Positions 50,177-62,400 are shown, counted from the first letter of the stretch. The stretch: 64,000 nt of DNA from Volvox africanus (GCA_030268105.1 BSDZ01000010.1:1402001-1466000), one strand, 5' to 3'. Program-made: numbers and translations. Notes: generated by a model not told the origin, from the letters alone.

Positions 50177-51740
50177 GGATACGCATAAGGTATATTACAT
50201 GCATGTGTTTAGTGTCGTAATGCGCAGCATGTGACAGGTACGACAGAATGCCATTCAAATCTCCGTTGTTTCAAAGAGTTTACTTTTCTTTTATCTACTC
50301 GAATTTCGTAATTTGCCTTCTAGCACGTACCTTGTGTACTTTGCAACAGAAAAAGAGTCAGAAGTGTCAGCTTCCACATTGCTCAGGAAATAAGCTTATG
50401 TAATATTGTTAAAACAACCTAGGTAGGTTTGTTAGAACAATTTTTGTGCCGCAGATGGAGATCCGGCTGAGAAGCCCTGTAGCAACTTGCTCATCAGGCG
50501 AGGGCGTCCTTAATCCCGTTATACCAATAAAATTAAGTAGGAAATATTTGTGGTAAATTTAGCTTTATCCAATTCGTGCTTATTTACACCCTCGAATACG
50601 CGCGCCGGCACCGTCGGGTACCTCAGGGTACTTAGCCCAAGCGAAGGTTGTAAGGTTATTGTTGGCGATTGCGATAGTGGCCCATTATGTGCTGCATACA
50701 TTTACAGAGGATCACGTCACCAGCACCGTGCGCGTACGAGGTAGGCGTTCACCGTAGCTTCTCTGGTCCCGACTGACCGCCTTCGAATGGCAACAGACTG
50801 CCTACGCAACATACTTCCAAGTAACACATCTATCCAAAAATAAAAAATTATAAAGCTTCGAATGACTGCGGCTTGATTTCTTCATCGCCGGATTTATCCA
50901 AGGCAGGTCATCAGGGAAGGCTGTAACGAGCAGTAAGTGAATCGAATACAGCATTGATTAACACGAAGACACACCGGTCGTAGAAGCACAATGTATAAAA
51001 ATTTTTTAGTTCTTATTTTTTGATTTCGCAACTCCACGTTAAGTCGTCACAGCTACGACCTCTACGACCACCGGTGGGGGCTGCTGCCACATATGGAGGC
51101 GTGAGGTCGATGAGGTACGTACGTGGAACATCGATCTGCGGAGTCCTCCAATCCTGTGCAAGGGTTAGTCCGCCTGCGCTGCGGGCACCCGAGCCAGCAA
51201 CCAGGCCTGGCGCGGACCTAGCTCCAGTAGTGGTAAGCAAGCGGTACATACGCGAACCTGATACCGTACAGTATAGGTATATCTGGCGGTACAATAAATG
51301 AATAGTTACGGATGTACGGCAAACGCGGAGGTAAATGAACGCACGTGAAAGAACTGGCGGGAGATTTAAATAAAGCAGATCCATGTAGTAAACTTCAGAC
51401 AAATAAAGCAGACCGTTATCTACATACCGTTAGGCAACAAATATTAATAGGTAATCATGCGATAAGCATGATACTTGAACAGCTCGAAATACACAAAAGC
51501 AAGCAAAGCAAGCAGATCACCGTATATCTTGGTATGTCAACCAATATTAAAGTCATCCTGGTGGAGTGCTTTGGCCAGACCAAACAGTATTACTATACTA
51601 GTTGTTCGGAGTTCAAGACTCTGCTGCCACCGGATCCCATTAGATGTACCAGATTGCTGCATAGTCATACTTGTGAGCCCTCTTTTAACCGATTAAGTCA
51701 ACACTTCCACATAGGAATCTTAGCATCGTTAAGATGACTG
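50177..51740. other. AT-richer gene-free stretch upstream of the M11 gene
   Basis: No supported gene. The right end must hold the metalloprotease promoter and perhaps a missing first exon with the signal peptide. Short frames are unlike known proteins. Confidence 0.4.
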
Positions 51741-51746
51741 CTACAA

Positions 51747-51760
51747 TTGGTAGCGAGGAT
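51747..51760 (+). other. Candidate retroelement primer-binding site (copy 1)
   Basis: TTGGTAGCGAGGAT resembles the complement of an initiator tRNA-Met 3' end (…ATCCTC.GCTACCA), which primes many LTR retroelements. The same 14 nt recur at 53374-53387. It is preceded by CTACAA, as might follow an LTR ending in CA. Confidence 0.3.
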
Positions 51761-51870
51761 CTGAGCTGCGATCCTCCTCAGGTGAGGCGGACATACAGAT
51801 GTGACGCACCGCGACCCCAAACAGCAATCCTCCGCAGCAGAACCGCGGAAGGTATTGGAATGCGACACGC

Positions 51871-51902
51871 TGTAACAGGGCGAATGGCGCAGAACTGTTA
51901 CA
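51871..51902 (+). repeat. LTR-like terminal repeat, copy 1
   Basis: The 24-nt sequence beginning TGTAACAGGGCGAATGG is found again, identical, at 55022-55045. In this copy it is closed by CTGTTACA, the inverse of its first eight bases. TG…CA ends of this kind are typical of LTRs. Further along both copies share ACATAATTGC followed by TAA. Confidence 0.45.
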
Positions 51903-52101
51903 CACGCAGCAACTCCGTAGTTTGTTACATAATTGCTTAAGTCTTGGCACAATGCGCCAACTCCATATAATAGGGTGAATGGATAGCCGTACCAATGTCG
52001 TACTCGCATTTGTCCTATCCATAGCGCATTGTCTCCATTAATATTCCGACCGATGTTCAACACACACCCTCGGACGGAACACCGTCATCGTCCGCCTTCT
52101 C

Positions 52102-52596
52102 TCAGCGCACACCCATCGCGGTCCTAAACTCCGCGAACTTCTTGTCACCAAGCGGTTTTGTCATCATATCTGCCACCATGCTCTCCGTGGGGCAGTAATC
52201 AAGCTTTACCTCACCACGCTCAGCCCGCTCCCGAACAAAGTGGTGAATTACATCGATGTGCTTTGACCGCTCTGTAGAAATCGGATTCGTAATCAGACTC
52301 ATCGCACCCTGGTTGTCATCCCAGATGCGAACATAATCCTGCTCCATGCCCAAATCGTTTAGGAGCTTGCGAATCCACAGCGCCTCTCGTGTGGTGGACG
52401 CCGCGGCCATGTATTCAGCCTCCACAGATGATGTCGCAACCGTTGGCTGCAATCGGCTCTTCCACCCGATCGCTGTACCATTCATCAGGAAAACGAAACC
52501 CGTGGTAGACCGACGGCTATCGCGGTCTTTTGCCCAATCGGCATCAGAATAGCCCTCAACAACTAAATTGCCACACTTGCAGTGTAGCCCAAACAA
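52102..52596 (-). mobile_element. Ty1/copia retrotransposon, RNase H end fragment
   Basis: About 165 residues of the copia polyprotein C-terminus: VVEGYSDADWAKDRDSRRST, TTGFVFLMNGTAIGWKSRLQ, VATSSVEAEYMAAASTTREA, then NQGAMSLITNPISTERSKHI and DMMTKPLGDKKF before the stop. All RNase H marks (YSDADWA, SSVEAEY, DNQGA) are present. Everything upstream (integrase, RT) is missing, so the copy is 5'-truncated. Beyond the stop, TGTTGAAC at 52062-52055 on the minus strand could begin a 3' LTR. Volvox has a described copia element called Osser, and this may be related. Confidence 0.92.
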
Positions 52597-52599
52597 ACT

Positions 52600-52810
52600 T
52601 CGTCGTGCCCTTCAACTATCTTGGAATACCCTGCCGTGAGCAACACTCCGTCGATTCTCACGAATTCCCCTTCTATGGCCGCCGCGTCCCGTATACCCTG
52701 CCCTGGTTAATAACCAGGGGGAGTCGAATCAGCGACCTCTCGGCCAGCCGCGCACATTCACTCGGGACTCGTAAGTCGTTGAAGTCAGCAAAGTGCCCGG
52801 CCCCTCCTGG
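52600..52810 (-). mobile_element. Retroelement-like remnant 5' of the copia fragment
   Basis: One minus-strand frame reads AGHFADFNDLRVPSECARLA and ERSLIRLPLVINQGRVYG before a stop. Its first 27 nt recur at 29008-29034 with one mismatch, which suggests a dispersed repeat. The family is not recognised. Confidence 0.35.
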
Positions 52811-53059
52811 GCCGTATTGCTTATTTTGACATTCTCTCTATATCAGTGTTGCTCGCATTCCAACAAAAGGAATTATTCCGCATATAACGTAGATATGAGA
52901 ACCGATTTTTGCGACTCGGGCACTTATAGCCGCCAATTGGCAGCCAAAGCACACAAAAATTGACGACCCGGACACGTTGCCTTTGGCTCCAGTAATTCCC
53001 GGCAAGAATATTAGTACATTTATTCAAACAATAATCATGTCCACGCACCCCAGGCACAA

Positions 53060-53332
53060 ATGGCTGATGAAGGCGACCTTGCATTGCCTTCCAGCGGCCT
53101 TCTGCAGCTCAATGCGGAGCAAATGCGGGCCGCACAACATGTTGCCGAAGCAATGCACGATGCAACCCATAATCATGTTGTAGCACTGGAAGGCGCGCTG
53201 ACTCACCTTAAGGAATCCTTTGACGATAAACTGGATTCTCTTCGGGCAAAAAATGAACCCATGCGCGCATTAATCGAGCAGCTTTCCGAACATCTTTGTA
53301 GTATCAAGATAATGATCAAGATTAAATGTTAG
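53060..53332 (+). CDS. Small coiled-coil ORF, possibly gag-like
   Basis: A 90-residue frame beginning MADEGDLALPSSGLLQLNAE, followed by a charged helical stretch (LKESFDDKLDSLRAKNEPMR) predicted to form a coiled coil. It lies among retroelement pieces, 40 nt before a candidate primer-binding site. A small gag-like protein is possible, but there is no zinc knuckle. It may not be coding. Confidence 0.25.
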   Translation: MADEGDLALPSSGLLQLNAEQMRAAQHVAEAMHDATHNHVVALEGALTHLKESFDDKLDSLRAKNEPMRALIEQLSEHLCSIKIMIKIKC

Positions 53333-53373
53333 CGTAAATTCGCGGGATTCTTCAAGAGCATGATACAATAAAG

Positions 53374-53387
53374 TTGGTAGCGAGGAT
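53374..53387 (+). other. Candidate retroelement primer-binding site (copy 2)
   Basis: Identical to the 14-nt sequence at 51747-51760. It is on the same strand as, and about 540 nt upstream of, the gypsy RT fragment. Confidence 0.3.
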
Positions 53388-53911
53388 TGACCGCGCGGAT
53401 TCGAATTCCCCTTCCTACATGGAAGTGGGTGGCTAGCGTAATATATTTCAGTATGAAAACATCGAAGAATGTCCGATTAGAGATCGCTAAAAGCTTATGC
53501 TATTCGGCCGTCCTCGCACGTATTATTCTCGTGATACCGATTCGCGGTACAAATCACTCGTCTTATCGCGATAGCCGCTACTGAAGTCGCACTTCTTACA
53601 CTTATGTGTATATCATACCAGCATTGATGTAATAATATATCAAATACTATACTTGACCATTTATGCCATTTTAATGCGCAGGAACTACGTATGCCGGCTT
53701 TGATCCGAGCATTCGTTAGTTGGCGAATTAATGATACAAGCTGGCACGCAACACAAAGAATCCCGATATCATGGACTCCTCAATTCATAATTAGCTAATT
53801 ATATACATATATATTGATTGATAGCAATGCATTAATTACGTTCACTTATCGTCTTGTCGGGTCGAAAGACGATAATCGAACCGTAATACAGCACTCCAAT
53901 CTTAGTTGCTG

Positions 53912-54046
53912 CAAAAAAGAATGGTAGACTACTCGCAACTGAATAAAGGCGCAGTCAAAATTCATTATCCCATTCCCAATCCAGTGGATCTTTTTGACAC
54001 CTTACATGGTGCAACTAATTTTTCCTCAATCGACCTACGGATCCTG
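53912..54046 (+). mobile_element. Ty3/gypsy reverse transcriptase fragment
   Basis: About 42 residues, RMVDYSQLNKGAVKIHYPIP then NPVDLFDTLHGATNFSSIDL, match the start of the gypsy RT core (R.CVDYR.LN..T.K..YP.P...DL.D.L.GA..FS..DL). The similarity then stops abruptly, and the YVDD block and the rest of pol are missing. It is a relic. Confidence 0.85.
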
Positions 54047-54049
54047 GGT

Positions 54050-55390
54050 TCCCAGCTCAAGCGCCTGATGGATGAATCGACGTATGGAAAGTATGATATG
54101 TGAAAACAATAAGAAAGCCTTAGTAATATCCCTGTCCGAACAATACAGGATGAGACAAGGCTGCAGTGTACCATCGATAAGTAATGTAGATGATGTTACT
54201 GTAACTTGCCTGTCGCCAAGATGCATGCAATCTTGATGTACTGAGCATTGTCGATATCTGCGGTCGTCAGGACACGAGGATTCCCATCTAGCTGCACCCT
54301 TTCCCTTTTGGCTGGATGGGTCGCAGTTTTTCTGCCGAAGAGTTGAGCAGCCATCAGTGCCAATGGGGAAGCACTCATCGCAGGCTGCAGCATGGCCAAC
54401 ACACATGCAAGCAAGGGTACAACCTTATGATTTGATAAGGAAATAGCAAGGGTAATTACTATCATTGAAGAACTGATACAGATCAGCAGTAAGATCTTGC
54501 ATTAAACTTTATCTGAAATTTGCATTCAACCACCTGATGAAAGCCATGGTGGTGAAGTTCAAAAAAAATCACACGCGCCTGTGCCCTGCATGCTATTTCA
54601 ACTTATTATCTTACCATACTTAGATGTTTACATTTACCTGCGGCTATAGCCTTGTAAATAGAGGGGGGAAACATGGAATTTCCCCGCCACAGTCATCATC
54701 CTAAAGCCCATGCCACAGCCGTCATATTTCAGCACCATCAGGGCCAGTCCCTGAACAGTGCCAAAACTTTGTTTTACATGACCTTTAATGTTAGGACATC
54801 GTTAGTTACCATCTTACCGAGGTCATCCATCGCTTCACCAGCATCTTCGTATGGATGCATCCATACCGCCCACTTCGCCGGTGTCGTTATGCATACCGCC
54901 TCCGATTATACTATTCCCATGGCCACACACGCCCACAACGGAGTCACCTAAATACAGGAGTTTCACTCTGCCATTATGTTTACACTAAACATAATACATG
55001 ACAGGACCTCTGCATACCATGTGTAACAGGGCGAATGGCGCAGAAGCGCCAGAAAGAGCGAAACTGAGTTGTCGTAATTTGGCTTTTTATGACAATAACA
55101 TAATTGCGTAATAATAGATTAGTTACAATAGATCTGACGCATAGCATCTGAACAAGTCGCCATCTGAACAAGTTACACCATGTGCCCCTTCATCACCAGA
55201 CGGCAATGCAAAGTCCTTCTGCGCATCTACTGTGCTTGATATGATATACGGGAAGGCCTCTTACCGTAATGGTGAATGTGTACCCCGGCTCCCCGTAATG
55301 GACCGTCCTGACCCAGAACCTCCCCCCTAAAAAGGGGCCTCTTGAAGGGGGGTACCTGAAGGATAGACAAACTGCGCGCCTTCAGCGCCT
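54050..55390. other. Repeat-rich stretch without a recognised gene
   Basis: Contains the second LTR-like repeat and several short frames on both strands without recognisable motifs. A minus-strand frame at 54196-54465 starts with a hydrophobic segment but matches nothing I know. Confidence 0.4.
55022..55045 (+). repeat. LTR-like terminal repeat, copy 2
   Basis: 24 nt identical to 51871-51894. The flanks are only loosely similar, which would fit two old, diverged LTRs about 3.15 kb apart. Confidence 0.45.
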
Positions 55391-55392
55391 GC

Positions 55393-55838
55393 TTGTACGT
55401 TTATGCGATATACGAGGAAGACTTCCTCGGTCTCTCATTCGGGTTCCAGCCCGGGCAGGGCCAGCACGATGCGTTGGACGCGCTGTCGGTAGCGATCAGT
55501 GAGACGCAGGCAAACTGGGTTCTTGATGCTGATATACGGAGCTTCTTTGATGGACTTAGTCAGGATTGGCTTGCCCGTTTCCTAGAACACCGTATTGGCG
55601 ACGAGCGCATTATCCGTCTTGTGCGCAAGTGGCTCAAGGCAGGCGTCCTGGAGGACGGTAGGTGGAGCGTTGGTGAAAGAGGGACACCGCTAGGGCGCAG
55701 TGGCCTCACCGCTGTTGGCCAATGTCTACTTACACTACGTTTTCGATCTCTGGGGATTGCAATGGCGACGGCGCGAAGCTACCGGAAGTATGATCTTTGT
55801 ACGTTTTGCCGATGATATTGTAGTTGGCTTCGAGCACG
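55393..55838 (+). pseudogene. Bacterial-type group II intron reverse transcriptase fragment
   Basis: The frame gives AIYEEDFLGLSFGFQPGQGQ, HDALDALSVAI, NWVLDADIRSFFDGLSQDWL, ARFLEHRIGDERI and WLKAGVLEDG. These are hallmarks of bacterial group II intron RTs (Y.FRPG, DADI..FFD). At GTP(Q)G, near 55692, an extra base shifts the frame. The next frame continues SPLLANVYLHYVFDLW and FVRFADDIVVGFEH, the FADD active-site block. The N-terminal RT0-1 blocks, the thumb, and the maturase domain are absent. Similarity ends at 55838, exactly where an ispB-like fragment begins. It is a decayed, truncated copy. The high GC content is unlike an algal organelle intron. Confidence 0.9.
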
Positions 55839-55990
55839 GTACGCCAAGTCGCCGAATATATTATTTCATCTGGAGGGAAACGGCTGCGTCCTGCCCTAAC
55901 CTTGCTGTCAGGCAGAGCTTTGGGCTACGAAGACATCAGATTATTCGAATTAGCCGCCATGGTAGAACTTATTCATACTGCCACCTGTTG
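55839..55990 (+). pseudogene. Octaprenyl-diphosphate synthase (ispB-like) fragment
   Basis: Directly after the RT piece, in another frame: VRQVAEYIISSGGKRLRPAL, TLLSGRALGYED, LFELAAMVELIHTAT. This is the N-terminal block of bacterial polyprenyl synthases, with the conserved GGKRLRP. It stops before the DDxxD motif. A one-base loss after HTAT is suggested, because the next bases (CTGTTG) would otherwise give the expected LL. About 50 residues of the usual 320 remain, so there can be no enzyme activity. The wording is closer to proteobacterial IspB than to the plastid solanesyl synthases I recall. Confidence 0.85.
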
Positions 55991-58900
55991 TGTAGGCAAC
56001 ACCTACAAGCTTGTAGCCAACTGTTGATGAATTCAGCAAGCATGAACCCCTTCATGACGTTTTGCGCCCCATAACAGACCAAGCCCTACCTCATACCTGT
56101 TAGTGTACAACATATAAGTATTCAGAGCAGTATAACAACAGCAACATTTGATGCATCGGGAAGCACTTGTAGATGCCCCGGGCCCTGATCTACCACCGCC
56201 CCCAGCCCCCCTCTCCACTACTTCCGCCTATTACTCCTGTACTTCCAGTGGATGAACTGGCAGAGATGCCTGGAGAGCCCCGCTCTGGACATTGGAGACT
56301 GGTTCCCCTTTGTCCTCCTCATCACAATTGGAATCAGAGCCTCCCACTATCCCGTCTTTCCAACACACCGACTTTGTAATTGTCAATTTATTTTGATTAT
56401 TCACACAATTCACACCTTTCAAGTTGAATTTACGGCTCTCTCTCCTCGTATCGTGCATCAATCTTCATTTTAATGATTACATGGACACGCACTAAAAAGC
56501 AAAATTGATGGCACATGGTGGCACAGGGCATAACATTCTCTTCGGGGCGCCACACAGCTGTGCCCAGGTGTATGTGCGCCCCTAAACATATGTCTAGTCC
56601 AGACTACCAAATTAACGTGCAGACCCCACATCAAACAGTTCCTCATGCAACACACCAGCCCTTATAGGATCCATACCCTGCCTACGTTCTCAGCCCTACT
56701 TCCACTTCTGCGCTAATATCAACAAGCACCTTCAGGTCATAGCCTGCCATGCCAACCTGAATTAAGGGCACTCCACCACCTGTCATTCCCAAAGCTTTGG
56801 GAGACAGCAAGGCCCTTATGCTGGTTTCGAAGTTAGTTGCAGGACCAGGCTCAGGAGGCAAAAGCGGGTCTTACCAAACGTCAACCAAGTAGGGCAGTCC
56901 CGGCAACGGAACCGGTGCACCCGACAGATCAACACTGTTAAACAAAACAGTGCCCAGTTCAAACCATTAGATGTACCACATGCCTGCCAACAAAGCTGAA
57001 GCTTTACGCTCGCTATAAGCAGCATACCACGCATGCAGCGGTACCCGTTTGTTGACATTTACACCTCCTGTAATGGGTTGGTTACACCTGCAACTCACGC
57101 AGCGATGAGGGGAGGATCAAAACGGTGTGCCCTTGCAGATTGGATGACGTAAGCCGCCGACCCGGCACAAGCAAATTACAGAGAGGGTCAAATCCCACGT
57201 ATCCTGAGCGAACTGTCGAAAGGACACCGAGGGCAATCTGTTGAAGGTCGGAAGGCAACAATGCCCTCACAGCAAGCGCTTGCTGCACGAACGGCAAAGT
57301 TCTACATCACCCTGCGGCCTGCACCAGACACCGGTACCTGGCGGTTATACGGAAAGCGCATAACCGGTACATTTCAACTGAAGGAAGAGGAGTCGTAACA
57401 ACAGCCGCTGTCAATTAAGGCAAGGTACATAACGTACAGGACATGTTTGAGGTGTACCTGGAAGTATCTGGACTGGCTAGAAGCGGGTGCAATAACGATC
57501 CGCAAGCATCTCTGGCAACATAGTCCGTGCTCGTGCCACATGCGAGAGCAGCCACGTGTTTGTGACGTGATGGGCATGTTTGCAGCTCCCGCTCAAACTG
57601 CAGGCGGCGCTGCAGTTCAGGGTCTCCAGAGAAGCAGCCGCCACAGTTTGGCGTCGTGACGGACCCAGGAGGCCTGTTCGTTGCTGCGGAAATGCCGCAG
57701 CAACGTCAGCAAACCGTTACCGTAGTCAGTGGTTTGCTGCCGGGTACTTGGGGGAGGTGCTTGTTGAGGGCTCCGAGGGTCCCTGAGCCGCAGCATCACG
57801 TTTGGCCTGCCGCCACATTATCTGCGTATGAAGCCTGACGACATGTTGCATGGGCGCGCACCAAGAAGGCAGCGCTCTTACAGACTCCGCGACGGGCACC
57901 AGTGGAAGAAGGGCTATGGCTCTGCGTGTTCACAATCACCCCCAGGCGGTACGCCCTACCCCCTGCGCCTCCAAGGGCCGCGACATTCTGAAGGGTACAC
58001 TGAGAAGTGACAACACACACGGCTGCGCAGGCACGTTGGACGAGAGCCACAATGCCAGAACACGTACTAGTGCAATGTTCTATAAAACATGACGGTCCGT
58101 TAGGTTAGCCATTCGTATTTAGACGAGAAGCATTGGCATAATCCTCAATAATGGGAAATCCTAATTAGCAATCGGAACACGTTGCTTATTATAACTACAT
58201 CGGATGCAGCAGAGCCGGTGAAGCGTTGTGTCCAAATCTAGGTTGTCCAAGCATGGCACTGCACCAAAATGCATCAGACAGTCGTCGAATTTTTCCGCAG
58301 GAAGACGACAATGCACGCAACACATCCGGCACGCGGCAGAGGAAAGAATTGCTTGCCAGCACCAGGTCCAGGGGTCCTTTTATTACCGTCGCTCTTGTCC
58401 GTATCGGTCTGCATCTCTGGATTGAATTGCATGTGCACACATGATGGACACGTACGCTTACCTGCGAGGAGGACAGGTCTATATCCGTAAACTCCGTATC
58501 TTGTACGCCCCCAGTGCCTTATTACGACACATAGGATAACCTCACAAATAATGGTAGCCGTAAATTTGGCCCGTTCCGCAGTACTTCCGCCATCCCGTAC
58601 TATCAATCTTCTCTGCCTTTCGTTATGAAGTCCGAAAACTAAAATTGCACATCACATCACACTCCACTGCATCACAAACATAAGACACTGCGAGCACCGC
58701 CTCAGACCCCACAAGTCTGGATGACGCCAACAGCATATAGGTAGGCAACAGGCATGCATGTGGGGAATAGTTTATGAAACATTTAGCAGAACACAAGTTC
58801 GACTGAAGCTGCACCGCCGCACTGATACGACCTGGCAGCATCGCATCACCTGCATGCTCGCCCGCCCTACCCCCAAGCTTCTGACCGCTCTATTGACTTC

Positions 58901-59461
58901 AAGACGGACTGCTGCCGCAAAGGTGCAACGCCCAGTGGTAGTAGCCTGCATCCCTCCTTGGAGCCGTGCCTCCCGCCTTCCCTATCCCCAGGCGCAGTGT
59001 AAGCAAGACCACAACTATGTGAAATGATTTCCAATAACAACAACAATAACACCTTGTCCCGAAAGGGTGCTGTTCACCCGGGCACTGGCATGGTGACCAA
59101 CTCTGCGCCTTGCCAGCACACTGCGACTCATCAAAAGTGCAATACAAAGGAACCCAGCCGGAGCTCGGACAGGACGTGCGGCTTCCCACGCGCCCCCGCA
59201 TTGTCCACCGGTGCCCTATGCAATTTTGGTCGGGAAGGATAACCGCACATACGCCCCCTTCTGGTATCGTGTGGTGTACTGTGGATACATTCGCCAGTCC
59301 TAGATACACACCGTGCATGCGCGATGCGTCTTGGCACTGTCAGCGAACGGGCAATCATCATCATCATCACCGCCACCACCACCACCACCGCTGCCGCGTT
59401 CTCCGTAATATCCAATCTCCAACCTCACAGGAAGTAGTAGCATAAATGCGTGTTGCAAACG
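55991..59461. other. Gene-free stretch
   Basis: About 3.5 kb without a supported gene. A plus frame at about 57795-57960 (ITFGLPPHYLRMKPDDMLHG) has a protein-like look but no family I know. The region 59110-59340 has another unassigned frame. A CAT/CAC triplet run is at 59352-59396. Confidence 0.4.
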
Positions 59462-62400
59462 TCAGGTGGCAAAGCACAGGTCGGGTAGGGTGATGGACCG
59501 GCGCCGGGCGCGGCGCCACTTGACGGGCGTACCGCTGCCCAGGCTTGCACCGTCATCCGCCTGACTTCCTCTATCCCTCATCCGGAAGGACGGCTCCCCG
59601 TCACTCCACTGCTGCTCGCCAGTGATGTAATCGCTGCCGCTGCCACTGTCGCTAGCCGCTCCCGCCACCTCCTCTGCTGCCACCACTGCCGCAACCGTCG
59701 CAGCCGCCTCCACAGGCAGTTGGGCCGAAATCGTCTCACTAATCCGGCCATAAGCCATCCTGGGGTGAAGGTGCGCTGGGGAACTCTGCAAGGAGTCCGT
59801 TGCTGACACCAGCTCCCCAGCCACGGGCTCGCTGACGCTCCCATGTGCGTTGCCGGGTCCATTGCTGATGCAATGCGCTCGAGCGACAGCTGCCACAGAG
59901 GTCCCCATCCCGCTCGGCCTGCCGCCGGCAGCCCCTGTAACACTAGCGTATGGGCAACGGTAACACGAGCGATCCATGGCAGATGGCAATGCCCCCAGTG
60001 CCTCGCTGTAGGCCGTCTGAAGCCGTAGCTTCGAATCGCCGCCGCCACCTAAGGTTCCGATGACTCCAGTGCTGCAGCTGTTATCGCTGGATTTGATGGA
60101 CAAGGGCGATGTAGGGGCCATGGCTGTGCGTCGGCGTGACGCGGAGCTGGCTGCAGCGAGGAGCAACTGCAACCTCACATAGCTGTTTGCGCGCCCAACC
60201 ATTCCCAGGCTGCCGGTGCTGCAGCAGCCATATGTCCCACCGCCGGCGCTCATGTTGTTGAATCGCCGACTGCTGTTGCTTGGGTTGGATGGTCGGCCAC
60301 TATGCGGCCGGCAGTCGGTCAGGAAGCTCTTTGGAATATCGAAACTAACCTGCGGCGTAGGGGTGAGGGATGTAAGGGGCCGTGCGGGGTGAGTCAAGAT
60401 CTGCAATGAAGATATCACTCACGCCCGTGTAGGCATGGAAGAGTGCAGGACATATAAAGTGCAAAACATATGCATGGGTCTGGTGTTGCCTTCGGTGTAT
60501 ATATATGCTTTGTGATTGTATACAACGAAGGCAACACCTATCCATGTTTATTTTAGACATATACACACCGTAGACGGCGACGCCATACCCTCAGACCAGA
60601 CTCAAAGCCCACCACAAGACCCCCGGTGTTGGCCCCTGCATGCTTGCTCTGTTACAGGCGGGCCCCGGCGGTATCGCACTGGAGTACATCGTGCAGCTGT
60701 GTAATCTTGTGGGCGCCGACCCATGGGTCAATGTGCACCACCTGGCGGATGATGCCTACGTCACCGCCATGGCCACTTTGCTCCGCGACTTACTAAGCCC
60801 CGATGTCAATGTCTACGTGGAGCACTCAAATGAGGTGCAGGTTGGGGTTTACGACCCGTCATTCTACCTCGTCTTGAACTTCATTGAAAACTTGCTGGTG
60901 GATGAGTTGATGGTCGTATCACCATATGCCACTGTCCTCATGCTGATCATGCTTTCAGGTGTGGAACTCGCTGTTCAATCAGAGCAAGTTCGCCAAGTTG
61001 ACTTTAAAAGTCCAACCTGCGGCCTTTTCACGCCTGGAATTCTGGATGTCAGTAATACTCGCGCTAAAGCGCCTCCTGCCCTAACACTCAGGCTCCTACC
61101 TGAGATGTGGACACAGCGGCTGCACGCCGGCCGAAGAATTGCGAAAGCGCGCCACTGGTCGCGACGTGCTGCTGTGAAGTCGATGGCACTGATGCTGCGT
61201 TCGACATCCCCGCGAGCCGACTGGTGGACCTGTGCCGCTGCAGCAATTGTGAGCGGAGGTTCTGCTGCGACCCGCCCTGCAGCAGTGTATCTTCGCCGCC
61301 AACTGCGCTGCAGATGGACATAGGCCCGATGGCTGCGACAGCGGCACCGGCAGCTTCCATACCGCTGCCACCACATGATGGCAGAATGCAGGGGGATGTA
61401 GTTACCGCGCTTGCTAGTACGCCAGCGCCGCCGCCGCCAGTGGGCATAGAAAACGACGCGCCCAGGAATCGGCCGCGAAGGTTGCCGATACTGCCGCTGA
61501 TGCTTCCGGGGCTCGTGCACAACGCGGTGGCCAGCGCCAGGCTGGGGCTGGACGGACAGGATGGTAGGGCGTGCTGGTAGTGATGAGTACTTTGGGGCTG
61601 GGGCGACGCCGGTGGGTGCAGCAAGACCCCCACGGCAGCTACCGGAGGGCCTGCCGGAGGGTCTCCGAGGTGCTCTGCAGGATGTTCGGCGACCCTGTAA
61701 AGCTGCAGCTCGTGTGAAAGCATTTGGTTAAAGCCCAGCGCGAAGGACAGAGAATTATTGTTATTATTGCTAGCATTGCCGCCGTTGTTAATACTAGCAT
61801 GGTTCTGATGGTGAGGGCTATGGAGGCTGCCCGTGCTAAAGCAGCCCTCTGTCATCTGCTGGGTCGTCATCACGCCGCCAGGCGCACCCGTACCCTCGTT
61901 TTGAGACGCGAACGCTCGGAAGGCCCGGAAGCTGCCCTCGAACCGCGCAGATGCGTCCAAGCCGCCACCTAAGCTGCGTGATCCCACGCTGCGATCATGA
62001 AGTGGCAGCTGCTGTGTGCTGCAGTTACCGCATCGGGCGGGAAAACCCACTTGGTGACTAGACCTGGATACCTCACGAGTGGCAGGGACATTGCCGTGCT
62101 CAAAACCGCCTCCGCCGCTTCCCACGAGGGCAGCAACGGCGGCAGCCTGCGCGGCGGTGAAGACTTCACCGCCGCTGCAGCTGTAGCCCCGGTTATGACC
62201 GGGGCTAGTGCGGAGGCTCTGGCCAAGGCTGGACGCATCCTCGACGGGTTGGCGGACCCGGCGCAGGCGCTTAAGACCAAGCAACTTCGCTACTCGCTGG
62301 CGGGTTAGCTGTTCCGAACCCGGAGCCGCGGCCCTTCTGCGACTGATGCCGACACTGCAGCGCCACCGTGACGGCTTCTGAAGCAGTTCAGTGTAGCCCG

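Noticed and set aside
52690..52760. tRNA-like stretch with GATTCGACTCC resembling a T-arm
   Set aside because: The stem around it does not pair, and no D-arm, anticodon arm or acceptor stem can be drawn.
59352..59396. His-rich frame in the CAT/CAC run
   Set aside because: A simple triplet repeat. Nothing on either side supports a protein.
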